Shown here: positions 35,501-43,003 of the stretch, in pieces
Position numbering within the stretch: position 1 is the first letter of the stretch
Layout: each line of letters begins with the position of its first letter
Assembly: GCA_910578335.1 (NCBI GenBank)
Contig: CAJTPU010000011.1
Coordinates: 57,914-121,913 of the forward strand
Direction: 5' to 3'
Source: an uncultured Lachnospiraceae bacterium
Lineage (GTDB): Bacteria > Bacillota > Clostridia > Lachnospirales > Lachnospiraceae
DNA length: 64,000 nucleotides
The notes under the pieces: generated by a model
What the model saw: only the letters and a program-made list of their open reading frames with translations
What the model was told of the DNA's origin: nothing
Database searches by the model: none
Translations under genes and position numbers: made by a program

Positions 35501-35971
35501 TTTATAGTATAGCGTGCCCTTTCCCGCGGCGTAATCCATCAGCTTTTGCACATCCTCCACGCCGATTCCGTACTGCATAAACTCGGAAATCGCGCTTTTT
35601 ACCTCATGAATATACCCCTGCTTGTCAAGGTTTGCGCCAAGATAAGGCAGCTCTTCTTTTAAGCTGCCCGCCACCTTTCGCAACACCAGACTCTTTCCCG
35701 TATCGTCCAACACGGGCGTTTCCCTTTTTCCGACTTCCTCAAAGATACGGTGGGAAAGCCTGCCAAAGCTTAAAACGTCAATATTTAAAATACCGCCCCG
35801 CCTGTTAGCCGGATGGGTCACCAGCTCCTTCTGTGTCTGCATGGTAAACTGGTCCGGCACAATGATAAAAAAATTCCTCTCCGGTTCCTTTTCCGCCCTC
35901 TCTAAGATTTCTGCATACAGAAGCGTGCTCTTGCCCGCACCCGAACCGCCAAATATAAAACGCAGACTCAT
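32519..35971 (-). CDS. addB: ATP-dependent helicase/nuclease subunit B
   Basis: A 1150-residue AddB, the Chi-recognising and second nuclease subunit of AddAB. Walker A is GGSGAGKST at the extreme N-terminus. The nuclease core is VKVVDYKSGSK. Iron-sulfur cysteines are CAYRHFLQYG and, near the C-terminus, ACTYCSFQGVC. GGAGG lies 11 bases before ATG 35971; an upstream GTG at 35989 would sit on that site. ATG overlaps the TGA of the glycosylase gene by 4 bases (ATGA), so the two are translationally coupled. A 24-base near-perfect tandem duplication gives the internal repeat EGDTLVFT-EGNTLVFT. Confidence 0.96.
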   Translation of the reverse strand: MSLRFIFGGSGAGKSTLLYAEILERAEKEPERNFFIIVPDQFTMQTQKELVTHPANRRGGILNIDVLSFGRLSHRIFEEVGKRETPVLDDTGKSLVLRKVAGSLKEELPYLGANLDKQGYIHEVKSAISEFMQYGIGVEDVQKLMDYAAGKGTLYYKLKDLQVLYRGFTEYIREKFITTEETLDLLRESLDSSLLVKRSVFAFDGFTGFTPIQNRVIGKLLGIAKEVILTVTLDLREEPFLMDGEQKLFHMSKKTVADFVKMAQEEKAERGRDIFAGYDGGHRFSQNEPLAHLERTLFRYPVKEYETPQSSIHIFGASTVREEVRQAGICLRGLIRERGYCYRDIAVVAGDLEVYGELIETEFSLLQIPCYLDRTRGIVLNPLTEYIKSAFEVLTKNFSYESVFQYLRSGLAGFSPAEVDLLENYCRETGIRGKKKWSMQFTKRTARMKEETEPLALINGLRERFYEEISPLFCVKEKSAAAYVEALYLFLTQNKAPERLAAYEKMFLDRKELVRAKEYAQVYRLVMELLEQIMGLLGEEPMSLAEFADILDAGFAEIEVGTIPQNVDRVLVGDIERTRLREVKVLFFVGVNDGNIPKNTGKGGIISDMDREFLRQSEIELAPSPRQQMYMQRLYLYLNMTKPSDLLYLSFACMNGEGKALRPAYLIAAIRQLFPKLSIEYPEKAPVISQIMTPQAGLPYLAGALREYAQGNAENKALTEGDTLVFTEGNTLVFTLYGAYKQREEYAVLLKRLTDAAFYRYEHSPLQKNVARALYGQVLRNSVSRLETYAACAYRHFLQYGMSLKEREELKFENVDMGNVFHGVLEGFAHKLEESAYTWFDFTEEFARGTVEEVLSLCAAEYGAAVLYDNARNEYAIRRMGRILERTVLTLQYQLRKGSFVPKSYEMSFSSVSDLESVNIALSEEERMQLSGRIDRVDTLTEEDKLYVKVVDYKSGSKRFNLAALYYGLQLQLVVYMNAALEREKKRHPDKEVLPAAMLYYHVYDPVVSAETERTPEEINADLLEQLRAGGIVNSDGEIARRLDGEAVVKSDVIPVEYKKDGSFSARSSVLSGEELAALSSFVGRKVRELGREILDGNIALNPYESGAESACTYCSFQGVCGFHEGLSGCAQRRLKEMDKEEVMERIRGQ
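33769..33822. repeat. 24-base tandem duplication inside addB
   Basis: Two adjacent 24-base units (GGTAAATACTAA-GTAT-TCCCTC) that differ at two bases, with the start of a third. The frame is kept, adding eight residues to AddB. Confidence 0.7.
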
Positions 35972-36612
35972 GTAAGCGTAAACCTCCACAAATAATCCGC
36001 CGCTTCTTCGGCGTAATCGATTCCAATCCGCTTACCCCTAAGAATCCGGTCCTCCTCCACTGTGATTCCCTCCGTAAGATACAGCTTTCTGCTCACCGCC
36101 ATATCCACATCATTGTCGGCTTTCGTAATATGCATGGCAATGCACAGCTTTCCGGGACCATCCGCCAAATGCTTTCTGACCGCCGCAGGCACGGCTGTCT
36201 TTTCCTGCTTTTGTTTTCCCCGCGCCGCCCGCCGCTTTTGCATGTCCTCCATCCGCAGGCGCTCCATCACGCCTTTAGACTCCTCGTCCGCAGGCTCCAC
36301 CATGCGAATCAGGGAAGCCATCGGAATACCTTCCGCCCCTGCGGTCACATTGACGCAGTTGTACATGCCGTAAATAAAATATACATAAGAAGTGCCGCCA
36401 ATGTGAAACATCGGCTCCGTGCGCTCCGTCCGCCTGCCGCCATAGGTATGGGAGCCCTTGTCCGCCACCCCCATATAGGCTTCCGTCTCCGTAATAATGC
36501 CCCGCACCTTTCCAAGGGGCGTCTCATGTACCATAATTTTGCCAATCAGACGGCGTGAGAGCTCAAGTGCATCCACCGTAAAAAAATCCCGCGTAAGCCG
36601 CTTCTCTTCCAT
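35968..36612 (-). CDS. AAG/MPG-type 3-methyladenine DNA glycosylase
   Basis: A 214-residue protein of the alkyladenine DNA glycosylase family. It removes alkylated purines from DNA and starts base excision repair. Typical blocks are LSRRLIGKIMVHETPLGKVRGIITETEAYMG, where the ETEAY glutamate is catalytic, HIGGTSYVYFIYGMYNCVNV, and ADGPGKLCIAMHI. The frame is open back to 36807, but family length and the start MEEKRLTRDFF put the start at 36612, with AAGGAAGAG upstream. It lies 74 bases after xth and overlaps addB by 4 bases, so repair genes are coupled. Confidence 0.93.
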   Translation of the reverse strand: MEEKRLTRDFFTVDALELSRRLIGKIMVHETPLGKVRGIITETEAYMGVADKGSHTYGGRRTERTEPMFHIGGTSYVYFIYGMYNCVNVTAGAEGIPMASLIRMVEPADEESKGVMERLRMEDMQKRRAARGKQKQEKTAVPAAVRKHLADGPGKLCIAMHITKADNDVDMAVSRKLYLTEGITVEEDRILRGKRIGIDYAEEAADYLWRFTLT

Positions 36613-36686
36613 AAAAAATCTCTTCCTTCCCCGTCTGCCGCGCACCACTTCCGGCAGCAAATCCAGTTTCCAAAACAGCCCTGCCG

Positions 36687-37442
36687 CTATTCGTTTATCA
36701 AAAGCTCCACCGGACAGTGGTCGGAGCCTAATACCTCGCTGCGGATAGCCGCGCCCGCAAGCTTGTCCCGCAGACAGTCGGAAACCACAAAATAATCGAT
36801 GCGCCACCCTGCGTTCTTCTCCCGCGCCTTAAACATGTAGGACCACCAGGAATAAGCGCCGGCAAGCTCCGGATAAAAATACCGGAACGTATCTGTAAAG
36901 CCCGCCTCTAACAGTCTGGTAAAGCAGGCGCGCTCTTCATCCGTAAAGCCTGCATTGTGCCTGTTTGTCTTAGGATTCTTCAAATCAATTTCTTTATGCG
37001 CCACATTTAAATCACCGCAGAAAATAACCGGCTTTTTTTCCTCCAGCTTCTTGATATAGTGCAAGAAGGCATCTTCCCATGTAAGGCGGTAGGAAAGCCT
37101 TAAAAGCTCCCTCTGGGAATTCGGCGTATAGACCGTCACCACATAAAAAGCAGGATATTCCGCCGTAATCACACGCCCCTCCTTGTCATGCTCCTCCACG
37201 CCAAGCCCGTAAGTCACGGCAAGGGGCTCCTTTTTGGAAAACAGCGCCGTTCCGGAGTAGCCCTTCTTCTCCGCATAGTTCCAATATTGATAATATCCTT
37301 CTAAGTCGAGCGCAATCTGCCCTTCACTCAGCTTGGACTCCTGAATACAGAAAATATCTGCATCCGCTTCTTTAAAAAAAGAAAGAAAGCCTTTCTCCAC
37401 ACAGGCACGCAGCCCGTTTACATTCCACGAAATCAGTTTCAT
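36687..37442 (-). CDS. xth: exodeoxyribonuclease III / AP endonuclease
   Basis: A 251-residue exonuclease III family enzyme that cuts at abasic sites. Motifs in order: SWNVNGLRA, CIQESKL (catalytic Glu), TVYTPNSQ, CGDLNVAH (metal Asp and Asn), WRIDYFVVS and GSDHCPVEL (catalytic Asp-His). It would process the abasic sites made by the glycosylase encoded just downstream, so the operon joins base excision and double-strand break repair. ATG 37442 has GAGAGGG upstream. Confidence 0.96.
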   Translation of the reverse strand: MKLISWNVNGLRACVEKGFLSFFKEADADIFCIQESKLSEGQIALDLEGYYQYWNYAEKKGYSGTALFSKKEPLAVTYGLGVEEHDKEGRVITAEYPAFYVVTVYTPNSQRELLRLSYRLTWEDAFLHYIKKLEEKKPVIFCGDLNVAHKEIDLKNPKTNRHNAGFTDEERACFTRLLEAGFTDTFRYFYPELAGAYSWWSYMFKAREKNAGWRIDYFVVSDCLRDKLAGAAIRSEVLGSDHCPVELLINE

Positions 37443-37515
37443 GTCAGTCCCTCTCTTTCCTATTCTTCACATGTCACATGCTTTCCGCCTGGTTTTCACA
37501 GGTTTCTTATTTTCT

Positions 37516-37544
37516 ATATTACCACAGTTATCTTCTCATTGCCA
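37516..37544 (-). promoter_or_regulatory. putative promoter of the xth-addA operon
   Basis: Minus strand TGGCAA (37544-37539), 17-base spacer, TAATAT (37521-37516). Its -35 box occupies the same six bases as the -35 of the divergent promoter. Confidence 0.4.
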
Positions 37545-37567
37545 CAGATACCTTCTAATGTTATACT
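37539..37567 (+). promoter_or_regulatory. sigma-A promoter of the NagD-like phosphatase
   Basis: TTGCCA (37539-37544), 17-base spacer, TATACT (37562-37567), about 32 bases before the start codon. Confidence 0.7.
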
Positions 37568-37598
37568 ATAGTAGATTACATTTTATATGGAGGTTTTT

Positions 37599-38408
37599 AT
37601 GTTAGGTAATAAAAAACTATTTCTTTTTGATATAGACGGCACAATTGCGCTCGGCACCAAACTTTTCGAAGGAAGCCGCCAGCTTCTGACGTATATTGAA
37701 CGGGAGCGGGGCAAGGCGTTTTTCATCTCCAACAACTCCACAAAAAGCGAAGAGGATTATTCCAAATACTTCTTTGCCAATTTCCGCTACAAAGCCACCC
37801 CAAACCGGTTTGTCACTTCCGGCTATGTAACGGTTGAATATCTGAAAAAGCATTTCAGGGGCGGGCGCCTGTTTGTCATCGGCACGGAGTCCTTCAAAGA
37901 GTCACTGCGCAAAAACGGATTTTCCGTAACCGATGCGCCGGATTATGCCGTTGACTGCGTGCTGGTTGCTTTTGACCAGGAGCTGACCTACCGCAAGCTG
38001 GCAAACGCCTGCAACATTCTGGCAAACAATGACGTGCCTTTTTTGGCGACCAATCCCGACCTGCGCTGCCCCATGCCGGAGAGCTATGTGCCGGACTGCG
38101 GCTCTATCTGCCAGATGCTGACCTCCACCATTGGAAAGGTTCCCATATATCTCGGCAAGCCCTCCCGCACCATCTGTGACATCTGTATCTCCAGAACCAA
38201 TTACACGCCGGAAGAGACCATTGTCATCGGGGACAGGCTCTATACGGATATTGCCTGCGGCATCAACGCCGGCGTTGATACCTGCGTGCTGTACTCAGGC
38301 GAAGCCACCCCCGAAGAGGTAGCGCGCTCTGAATACCAGCCCACCTATGCCTTTGACAATATCAAACAGTTTTACGAAGCTTTACAAAAAGCTTCTTCCC
38401 AATCTTAA
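37599..38408 (+). CDS. HAD-IIA (NagD-like) phosphatase
   Basis: A 269-residue HAD-IIA hydrolase, a cytoplasmic phosphatase for sugar or glycerol phosphates or nucleotides. Motif I is LFDIDGTIALG, motif II FISNNST, and the C-terminal VIGDRLYTDIACGINAGVDTCVL is motif IV of this group. GGAGG lies 5 bases before ATG 37599; an earlier ATG at 37587 precedes that site and is unlikely. Its last 47 bases overlap the convergent tyrS gene. Confidence 0.93.
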   Translation: MLGNKKLFLFDIDGTIALGTKLFEGSRQLLTYIERERGKAFFISNNSTKSEEDYSKYFFANFRYKATPNRFVTSGYVTVEYLKKHFRGGRLFVIGTESFKESLRKNGFSVTDAPDYAVDCVLVAFDQELTYRKLANACNILANNDVPFLATNPDLRCPMPESYVPDCGSICQMLTSTIGKVPIYLGKPSRTICDICISRTNYTPEETIVIGDRLYTDIACGINAGVDTCVLYSGEATPEEVARSEYQPTYAFDNIKQFYEALQKASSQS

Positions 38409-39603
38409 GAATATCGCCGTCTGCAATCGGTTCGTCCAGTCCGGCAATTTTTTCGCCGTTTTTTCTGACGCCGCCCTGACTGACGAGCCGGCGCAGTTCG
38501 CCTGTGCCTGCCACGCAGCCGGCAGCGACGGCGATTCCCATAATATCCTTAAGCACACTGCACTCCATGGGAATATCCAGTACAGGCACATCTGTGGGAA
38601 CTGCCTTTTTGCCAAACGCTTCCCTGTAAAATGCTTCCGCACGCTCCTCTTCCTCTCCGCCATGGTACAGGCGTGTTATGATTTTTGCCAGCTTCAACTT
38701 GACATCGCGGGGGTTTTTGCCGTCCGCCAGCTCTTCTTTCACCGCCTCCACCTTCTCAGGCATCTCGTCGGTCGCCAGTTCAAAATAACGGATAATCAAG
38801 GCGTCCGGTATCTCCATCACCTTCTTAAACATCACTTTGGCGTCCTCCTGTATACCGATATGGTTTCCCAGACTCTTGCTCATCTTTTCCACACCGTCAA
38901 GCCCCTCTAAAATCGGCATAAACAAGGCTGCCTGCGGCTCCTTTCCCATCGCTTTCTGCAAGCTGCGCCCCATCAGGATATTAAAGGTCTGGTCAGTGCC
39001 CCCCAGCTCCAAATCCGCGTCGATGGCAACCGAATCATACGCCTGCATCAGCGGGTAAAAAAATTCATGAAGCCCGATGGGAATATTGCCTGCAAACCGC
39101 TTTTTAAAATCATCCCGTTCCAGCATCCTTGCCACCGTCACGGTAGACGCAAGGCGCAGCACCTCCTCCAGATTCAAAAGCTCCAGCCACTCTCCATTGT
39201 AATAAACCTTTGTCTTTCCCCTGTCCAGTATCTTAAATATCTGCTCTTTATAGGTCGCCGCATTTGCAAGCACCTGCCTGTCGCTAAGTGCTTTTCTCCC
39301 CTTTGATTTTCCGGTCGGGTCGCCGATTCTTCCCGTAAAATCACCAATGATAATTTTTATCTGATGCCCCAAGTCCTGTATCTGCTTCAGCTTTCGCAAA
39401 ACAACCGCATGTCCTAAATGAATATCCGGCGCACTCGGGTCCAGCCCCAGCTTTACATTGAGCGGCTGATTTTCCCTTATGGAGCGCGCCAGCTTTTCCC
39501 TAAGCTCCTCCTCCCCTACAATTTCTGCCGCACCCTTACCGATAATGCGCATCTGCCTGTTTACTTCCTGCTCTACCATTTCATTTGTCATTTCTCCCAT
39601 CAT
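38362..39603 (-). CDS. tyrS: tyrosyl-tRNA synthetase
   Basis: A 413-residue class I tyrosyl-tRNA synthetase. The signature DIHLGHAVV (HIGH type) and KMSKSLGN are clear; IIGDFTGRIGDPTGKS and GGTDQTFN line the active site. The C-terminal 60 residues (LRRLVSQGGVRKNGEKI) form the S4 RNA-binding domain. The HLGH form and length are like the TyrZ type found in many Firmicutes as well as Proteobacteria. The frame runs back to 39663 through the T-box terminator, so the start is placed at ATG 39603, after GAAGGAAAA. Controlled by a T-box leader that senses uncharged tRNA-Tyr. Confidence 0.96.
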   Translation of the reverse strand: MMGEMTNEMVEQEVNRQMRIIGKGAAEIVGEEELREKLARSIRENQPLNVKLGLDPSAPDIHLGHAVVLRKLKQIQDLGHQIKIIIGDFTGRIGDPTGKSKGRKALSDRQVLANAATYKEQIFKILDRGKTKVYYNGEWLELLNLEEVLRLASTVTVARMLERDDFKKRFAGNIPIGLHEFFYPLMQAYDSVAIDADLELGGTDQTFNILMGRSLQKAMGKEPQAALFMPILEGLDGVEKMSKSLGNHIGIQEDAKVMFKKVMEIPDALIIRYFELATDEMPEKVEAVKEELADGKNPRDVKLKLAKIITRLYHGGEEEERAEAFYREAFGKKAVPTDVPVLDIPMECSVLKDIMGIAVAAGCVAGTGELRRLVSQGGVRKNGEKIAGLDEPIADGDILKIGKKLFVKLRKTV

Positions 39604-39660
39604 TTTTCCTTCACCTTTACTTTCCTCTTTTTTACATTTCCTTTTCCAATGCAGCCAAAA

Positions 39661-39990
39661 CAAAAAGCCCTCGTCCTTTAAAAGGACGAGAGCTTATCCC
39701 GCGTTACCACCTTTCTTCATAAACAGCTCACGCTGCTTACCTCTTCAAGTACGGCTCCATCTGCCTGCATCCGCAGTCCTTGGGCGATACTCTAGCACGA
39801 TAACGTGTGCAGGCTCCGTCGCAGCCTACTCCACGCATATCCTGCAGTGATACGCTTTTGTTTCGGTGCGCAGCTCAAAGATGTATTCGTGCAAAGCTTC
39901 CCATGCGCCTCTCATCAGCCGGCTGCTTTCTGTATGCTTCCCTTCGCACTACTTATTCTTGTCATTGCTTTTCATCAGAAATTTGAAATT
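39661..39990 (-). promoter_or_regulatory. tyrS leader: T-box riboswitch, tyrosine-specific
   Basis: A leader of about 330 bases. The T-box is AGGTGGTAACGCGGG (39712-39698, minus strand), a near-consensus match. It is followed by a strong terminator (stem CTCGTCCTTT/AAAGGACGAG, then a T-run at 39665-39661). Stem I has GAATACATC with the Tyr codon TAC at 39885-39883 as the likely specifier. Confidence 0.9.
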
Positions 39991-39996
39991 AGGTCT

Positions 39997-40025
39997 ATTA
40001 TAAGAACTCTGCATGTAAATGTCAA
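39997..40025 (-). promoter_or_regulatory. sigma-A promoter of tyrS
   Basis: Minus strand TTGACA (40025-40020), 17-base spacer, TATAAT (40002-39997): perfect consensus, just before the T-box. Confidence 0.9.
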
Positions 40026-40049
40026 GCAAAATCCAACACCGTTCTCCCT

Positions 40050-40718
40050 CTAACAGGCAATATAAATATCCATGCTTTCCCCGTCGGTTTCAAAGCAGGG
40101 AATAATGTCCTTTTCCGCAGGCTCTTCCAGACCGTTTACGCGCATATATTCCATAAGCGTTTTATAAGCATTGGGAATGGTCACAAAAGGATTTTCAAAG
40201 GGCGTTTCAATGTGTATTGCCGCATACCTGTGGGCTGCCTGCTCGTATACCGTAGTATCAGGAGGGACAATCCCGTCGGGCAGTATCCATGCCGCTTCAT
40301 AGCCGTGCATATTGAAAACATTTATCTGCTCCTGTGACGCCTTGGGAAAATCCCAGCCGATGACGCGGGGATGTTCCACACCGCAGCTACGGGCAATGGA
40401 AAATACTCTGTCGATAGCGTCCCCCTCGGGATTGGCGCTGATAACGGCATGTTTAATATAGCGGAAAGCGGGGACGGTCTCAACACGCAGATTGGTATAC
40501 GCTTCGCCGCAGACGACCATATCATCGCGGAACAGGTTATCCAGTGAACAGTTAAAAAGCCTGCAAAGCTCTATCGCCTTGTCCATTTCAGGCTGCGCCG
40601 TATCCAGCTCCCATTTTGACACGGTCTGGCGGCTGATATTCATTTTTTCAGCCAAATCCTCCTGCGTCATATTTCCTCGCAAGTGTCTTAAAAACTGCAA
40701 ATTTTTTCCAAAACTCAT
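40050..40718 (-). CDS. XRE-type regulator with GyrI-like effector domain
   Basis: A 222-residue DNA-binding protein. Residues 1-65 are a Cro/C1 helix-turn-helix (QEDLAEKMNISRQTVSKWELDTAQPEMDK). Residues 70-222 resemble the GyrI-like / AraC effector-binding domain (YTNLRVETVPAFRYIKHAV, then YEAAWILPDG and YAAIHIETPFENPFVTIPNAYKTLMEYM). It probably senses a small hydrophobic or toxic ligand. Targets are unknown. It starts at 40718 after AAGGGAAGGAG, and its 3' end abuts the tyrS promoter. Confidence 0.85.
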   Translation of the reverse strand: MSFGKNLQFLRHLRGNMTQEDLAEKMNISRQTVSKWELDTAQPEMDKAIELCRLFNCSLDNLFRDDMVVCGEAYTNLRVETVPAFRYIKHAVISANPEGDAIDRVFSIARSCGVEHPRVIGWDFPKASQEQINVFNMHGYEAAWILPDGIVPPDTTVYEQAAHRYAAIHIETPFENPFVTIPNAYKTLMEYMRVNGLEEPAEKDIIPCFETDGESMDIYIAC

Positions 40719-40956
40719 AAAATATTCTCCTTCCCTTTTTTGTGCCGCGACACATTAAGTATACTATTTTCCCCGGCAAGGCACAACCAATCCATAAGCG
40801 CTATTTTGGGGAAGCGCGCAACTTAAAAGTGCGGAGGTATTTAACGGCGCACAATGCCTCTATGGCAATCAGGTATTTCCTTACTTATCATAAAGAATTC
40901 TTTCGTTAAAATTTGATTCCCTTTCGCTTCATATTGTATTTTTTCTCCGCAACTGA

Positions 40957-40962
40957 TACAAT
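40957..40962 (+). promoter_or_regulatory. -10 box of the diguanylate cyclase promoter
   Basis: TTGTAT (40934-40939), 17-base spacer, TACAAT (40957-40962), about 60 bases before the start codon. The 305-base gap before the gene holds nothing else recognised. Confidence 0.6.
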
Positions 40963-41023
40963 AGTACCAGATAAAATTTTTCTTTTTCTGAATTGCCGAT
41001 TACGCGGCGGAACCGGAGGAAGT

Positions 41024-43003
41024 ATGGCAAAAAAAAGATATAATATTGGTCTGATTGTGGGCAATGTGGAGGATGATTTTTCCAATTCCATCTGCGAGGG
41101 AGCCATCAGGGCGGCAGAGCAGCTTGACGATAACCTTTTTATTCTGCCGGTCAAGTACATCGATTACTACGTCAAGGAAGATTCCCTGCAGCGCTATGAA
41201 TACCAGTACAACACCTTGCTTTCCTATGCGCAGGTCGCATCTCTGGATATAATTCTTTTATGCTTGAGTACAATCGGAAGCACCACTACCAAAGAGCGCT
41301 GCCTTGAAATCCTTGCTTCCTTTGACAGCTATCCCCTTATCCTGATTGCCACTGATGAAGAGGGCTATTCCTGTGTGCGCTACAACAACAAAAACGGGCT
41401 TTCGGACGGCATCCGGCACTTGATAGAAAAAGAGCACCGCAGGCACATCGGCATGATTACCGGTTATCTGGACAATTCCGATTCCTGCGAACGTCTCGCA
41501 GCATATAAACAAGTACTTTCCGAATATAACCTTCCCATACCGGACAGCGCTACGAAATTTGCCAAGTTTGACTCAGACTGCAGAAGCGCCGTGGAAGAGC
41601 TGCTCAACGAAAATCCGGATTTGGACGCCATTGTCTGCGGCAACGACGCCATGGCAACCACGGTCTACAAGGCGCTTGCAGACCGTCACATCGCCGTTGG
41701 CGAACAGATTTCCGTCATCGGCTTTGACGACATTGCCACCGCCAAATACCTGTCCCCGCCCCTTGCTACGGTTCGTGCAGATGCCTCGGAGCTGGGATTC
41801 CGCGCCCTGCTGCAGGGACACCGCAAGCTCTTGGACGGCACCATCGGAACGGCTGAAACCTTCTTTGTGGACACACGCTTTATCTGCCGCGGTTCCGTAG
41901 GCGTTCTCTCTGCCAAGGAGGTACTGACCCAGAAGCAGACCGACGAGCAGGACCTTTTGTTTGAGAAGGCGAGCCTGACCGAAAGCAACCGCCGCCTCAT
42001 CAAGATGAACCATAATATGAATATCCTTTCCCGCAATATGCTGACCTTGGATGAAAACGGGGAGCAGAACTATACGCAGATTCTGGAATGCCTTACCATC
42101 GCAGACTTAGAAAGCTGTTTTCTGTTTACGCTCAAAACTCCCACTGCCCATCACTTCGGCGAGGTCTGGAAAAAGCCGGAATCGCTTTACCTGCGCGCAT
42201 GTCTCGAAAAAGGAACTGCCTATGTACCAAAGAGAACCTCACAGCAGATTGCGATTGACGACCTCTACCGGCATCCTTTTATGCCCGATACACGCAAAAC
42301 CTATGTGATGATTGACCTGTATTCCCGCGAGCTTCAGTATGGCTTTACGCTCTGCGACATCGGCTTTGACAACTTCCACTACGTAGAGTTTCTGTGTTAC
42401 CAGTTAAGCATAGCCATCAAGCTGATGAATATGTTCGATATCCGCCGCACGCTGCTTGCCGAAAAAGACGACCTTGTTCTGCGCCTGCAAAAAGAAAATC
42501 TGCAGTTGGATGCCATTTCCGGCAAGGATGAGCTGACCGGTATCCTAAACCGCAGAGGCTTCTACAAAAAAGCAACGGACTTTATCGAACATGCGGAAAA
42601 AACACATTTAAAGATTCTGTTTGCCTACGCCGATTTAAATTACTTAAAACAGATTAATGACATTTACGGACACGGGGAAGGGGACTTTGCCATCTATTCC
42701 TGTGCGCACGCATTGGAGAGCGTATTCCCAAACAGTCTTGCCGGACGAATCGGCGGCGATGAATTTGCCGTGCTGGCAAGCTTTGAGACTCTGCCCGACA
42801 CCAAAATGCTGCAGGCTTCCCTGAACCGTTACCTTGCCGACGTAGCCGCCAAGGAGAAAAAGCCTTATGCCATTACGGTTTCGGCAGGTCTTTTCAGCCC
42901 TGGGGCAGACGGTCATTTTTCCTTGGAAGAGGCAATCGAGCAGGCTGATGCTTTGTTATACGAGGAAAAGAAGAAAAAACCCCCTTTTGAAAAACAATGG
43001 TGA
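41024..43003 (+). CDS. diguanylate cyclase with LacI-type sugar-receptor sensor
   Basis: A 659-residue signalling protein. Residues 1-280 resemble the ligand-binding domain of LacI regulators (YNIGLIVGNVEDDFSN, CGNDAMATTVYKALAD, ISVIGFDDI) but no helix-turn-helix precedes it. A middle region (about 300-490) is not recognised. The GGDEF domain starts with DELTGILNRRGF near 501 and has GRIGGDEF at 577-581. The RxxD inhibitory site is absent (FPNS instead). No signal peptide or membrane segment is visible, so it likely makes cyclic di-GMP in the cytoplasm in response to an intracellular sugar. CCGGAGGAAG before ATG 41024 fixes the start. Its stop overlaps the next gene. Confidence 0.88.
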   Translation: MAKKRYNIGLIVGNVEDDFSNSICEGAIRAAEQLDDNLFILPVKYIDYYVKEDSLQRYEYQYNTLLSYAQVASLDIILLCLSTIGSTTTKERCLEILASFDSYPLILIATDEEGYSCVRYNNKNGLSDGIRHLIEKEHRRHIGMITGYLDNSDSCERLAAYKQVLSEYNLPIPDSATKFAKFDSDCRSAVEELLNENPDLDAIVCGNDAMATTVYKALADRHIAVGEQISVIGFDDIATAKYLSPPLATVRADASELGFRALLQGHRKLLDGTIGTAETFFVDTRFICRGSVGVLSAKEVLTQKQTDEQDLLFEKASLTESNRRLIKMNHNMNILSRNMLTLDENGEQNYTQILECLTIADLESCFLFTLKTPTAHHFGEVWKKPESLYLRACLEKGTAYVPKRTSQQIAIDDLYRHPFMPDTRKTYVMIDLYSRELQYGFTLCDIGFDNFHYVEFLCYQLSIAIKLMNMFDIRRTLLAEKDDLVLRLQKENLQLDAISGKDELTGILNRRGFYKKATDFIEHAEKTHLKILFAYADLNYLKQINDIYGHGEGDFAIYSCAHALESVFPNSLAGRIGGDEFAVLASFETLPDTKMLQASLNRYLADVAAKEKKPYAITVSAGLFSPGADGHFSLEEAIEQADALLYEEKKKKPPFEKQW

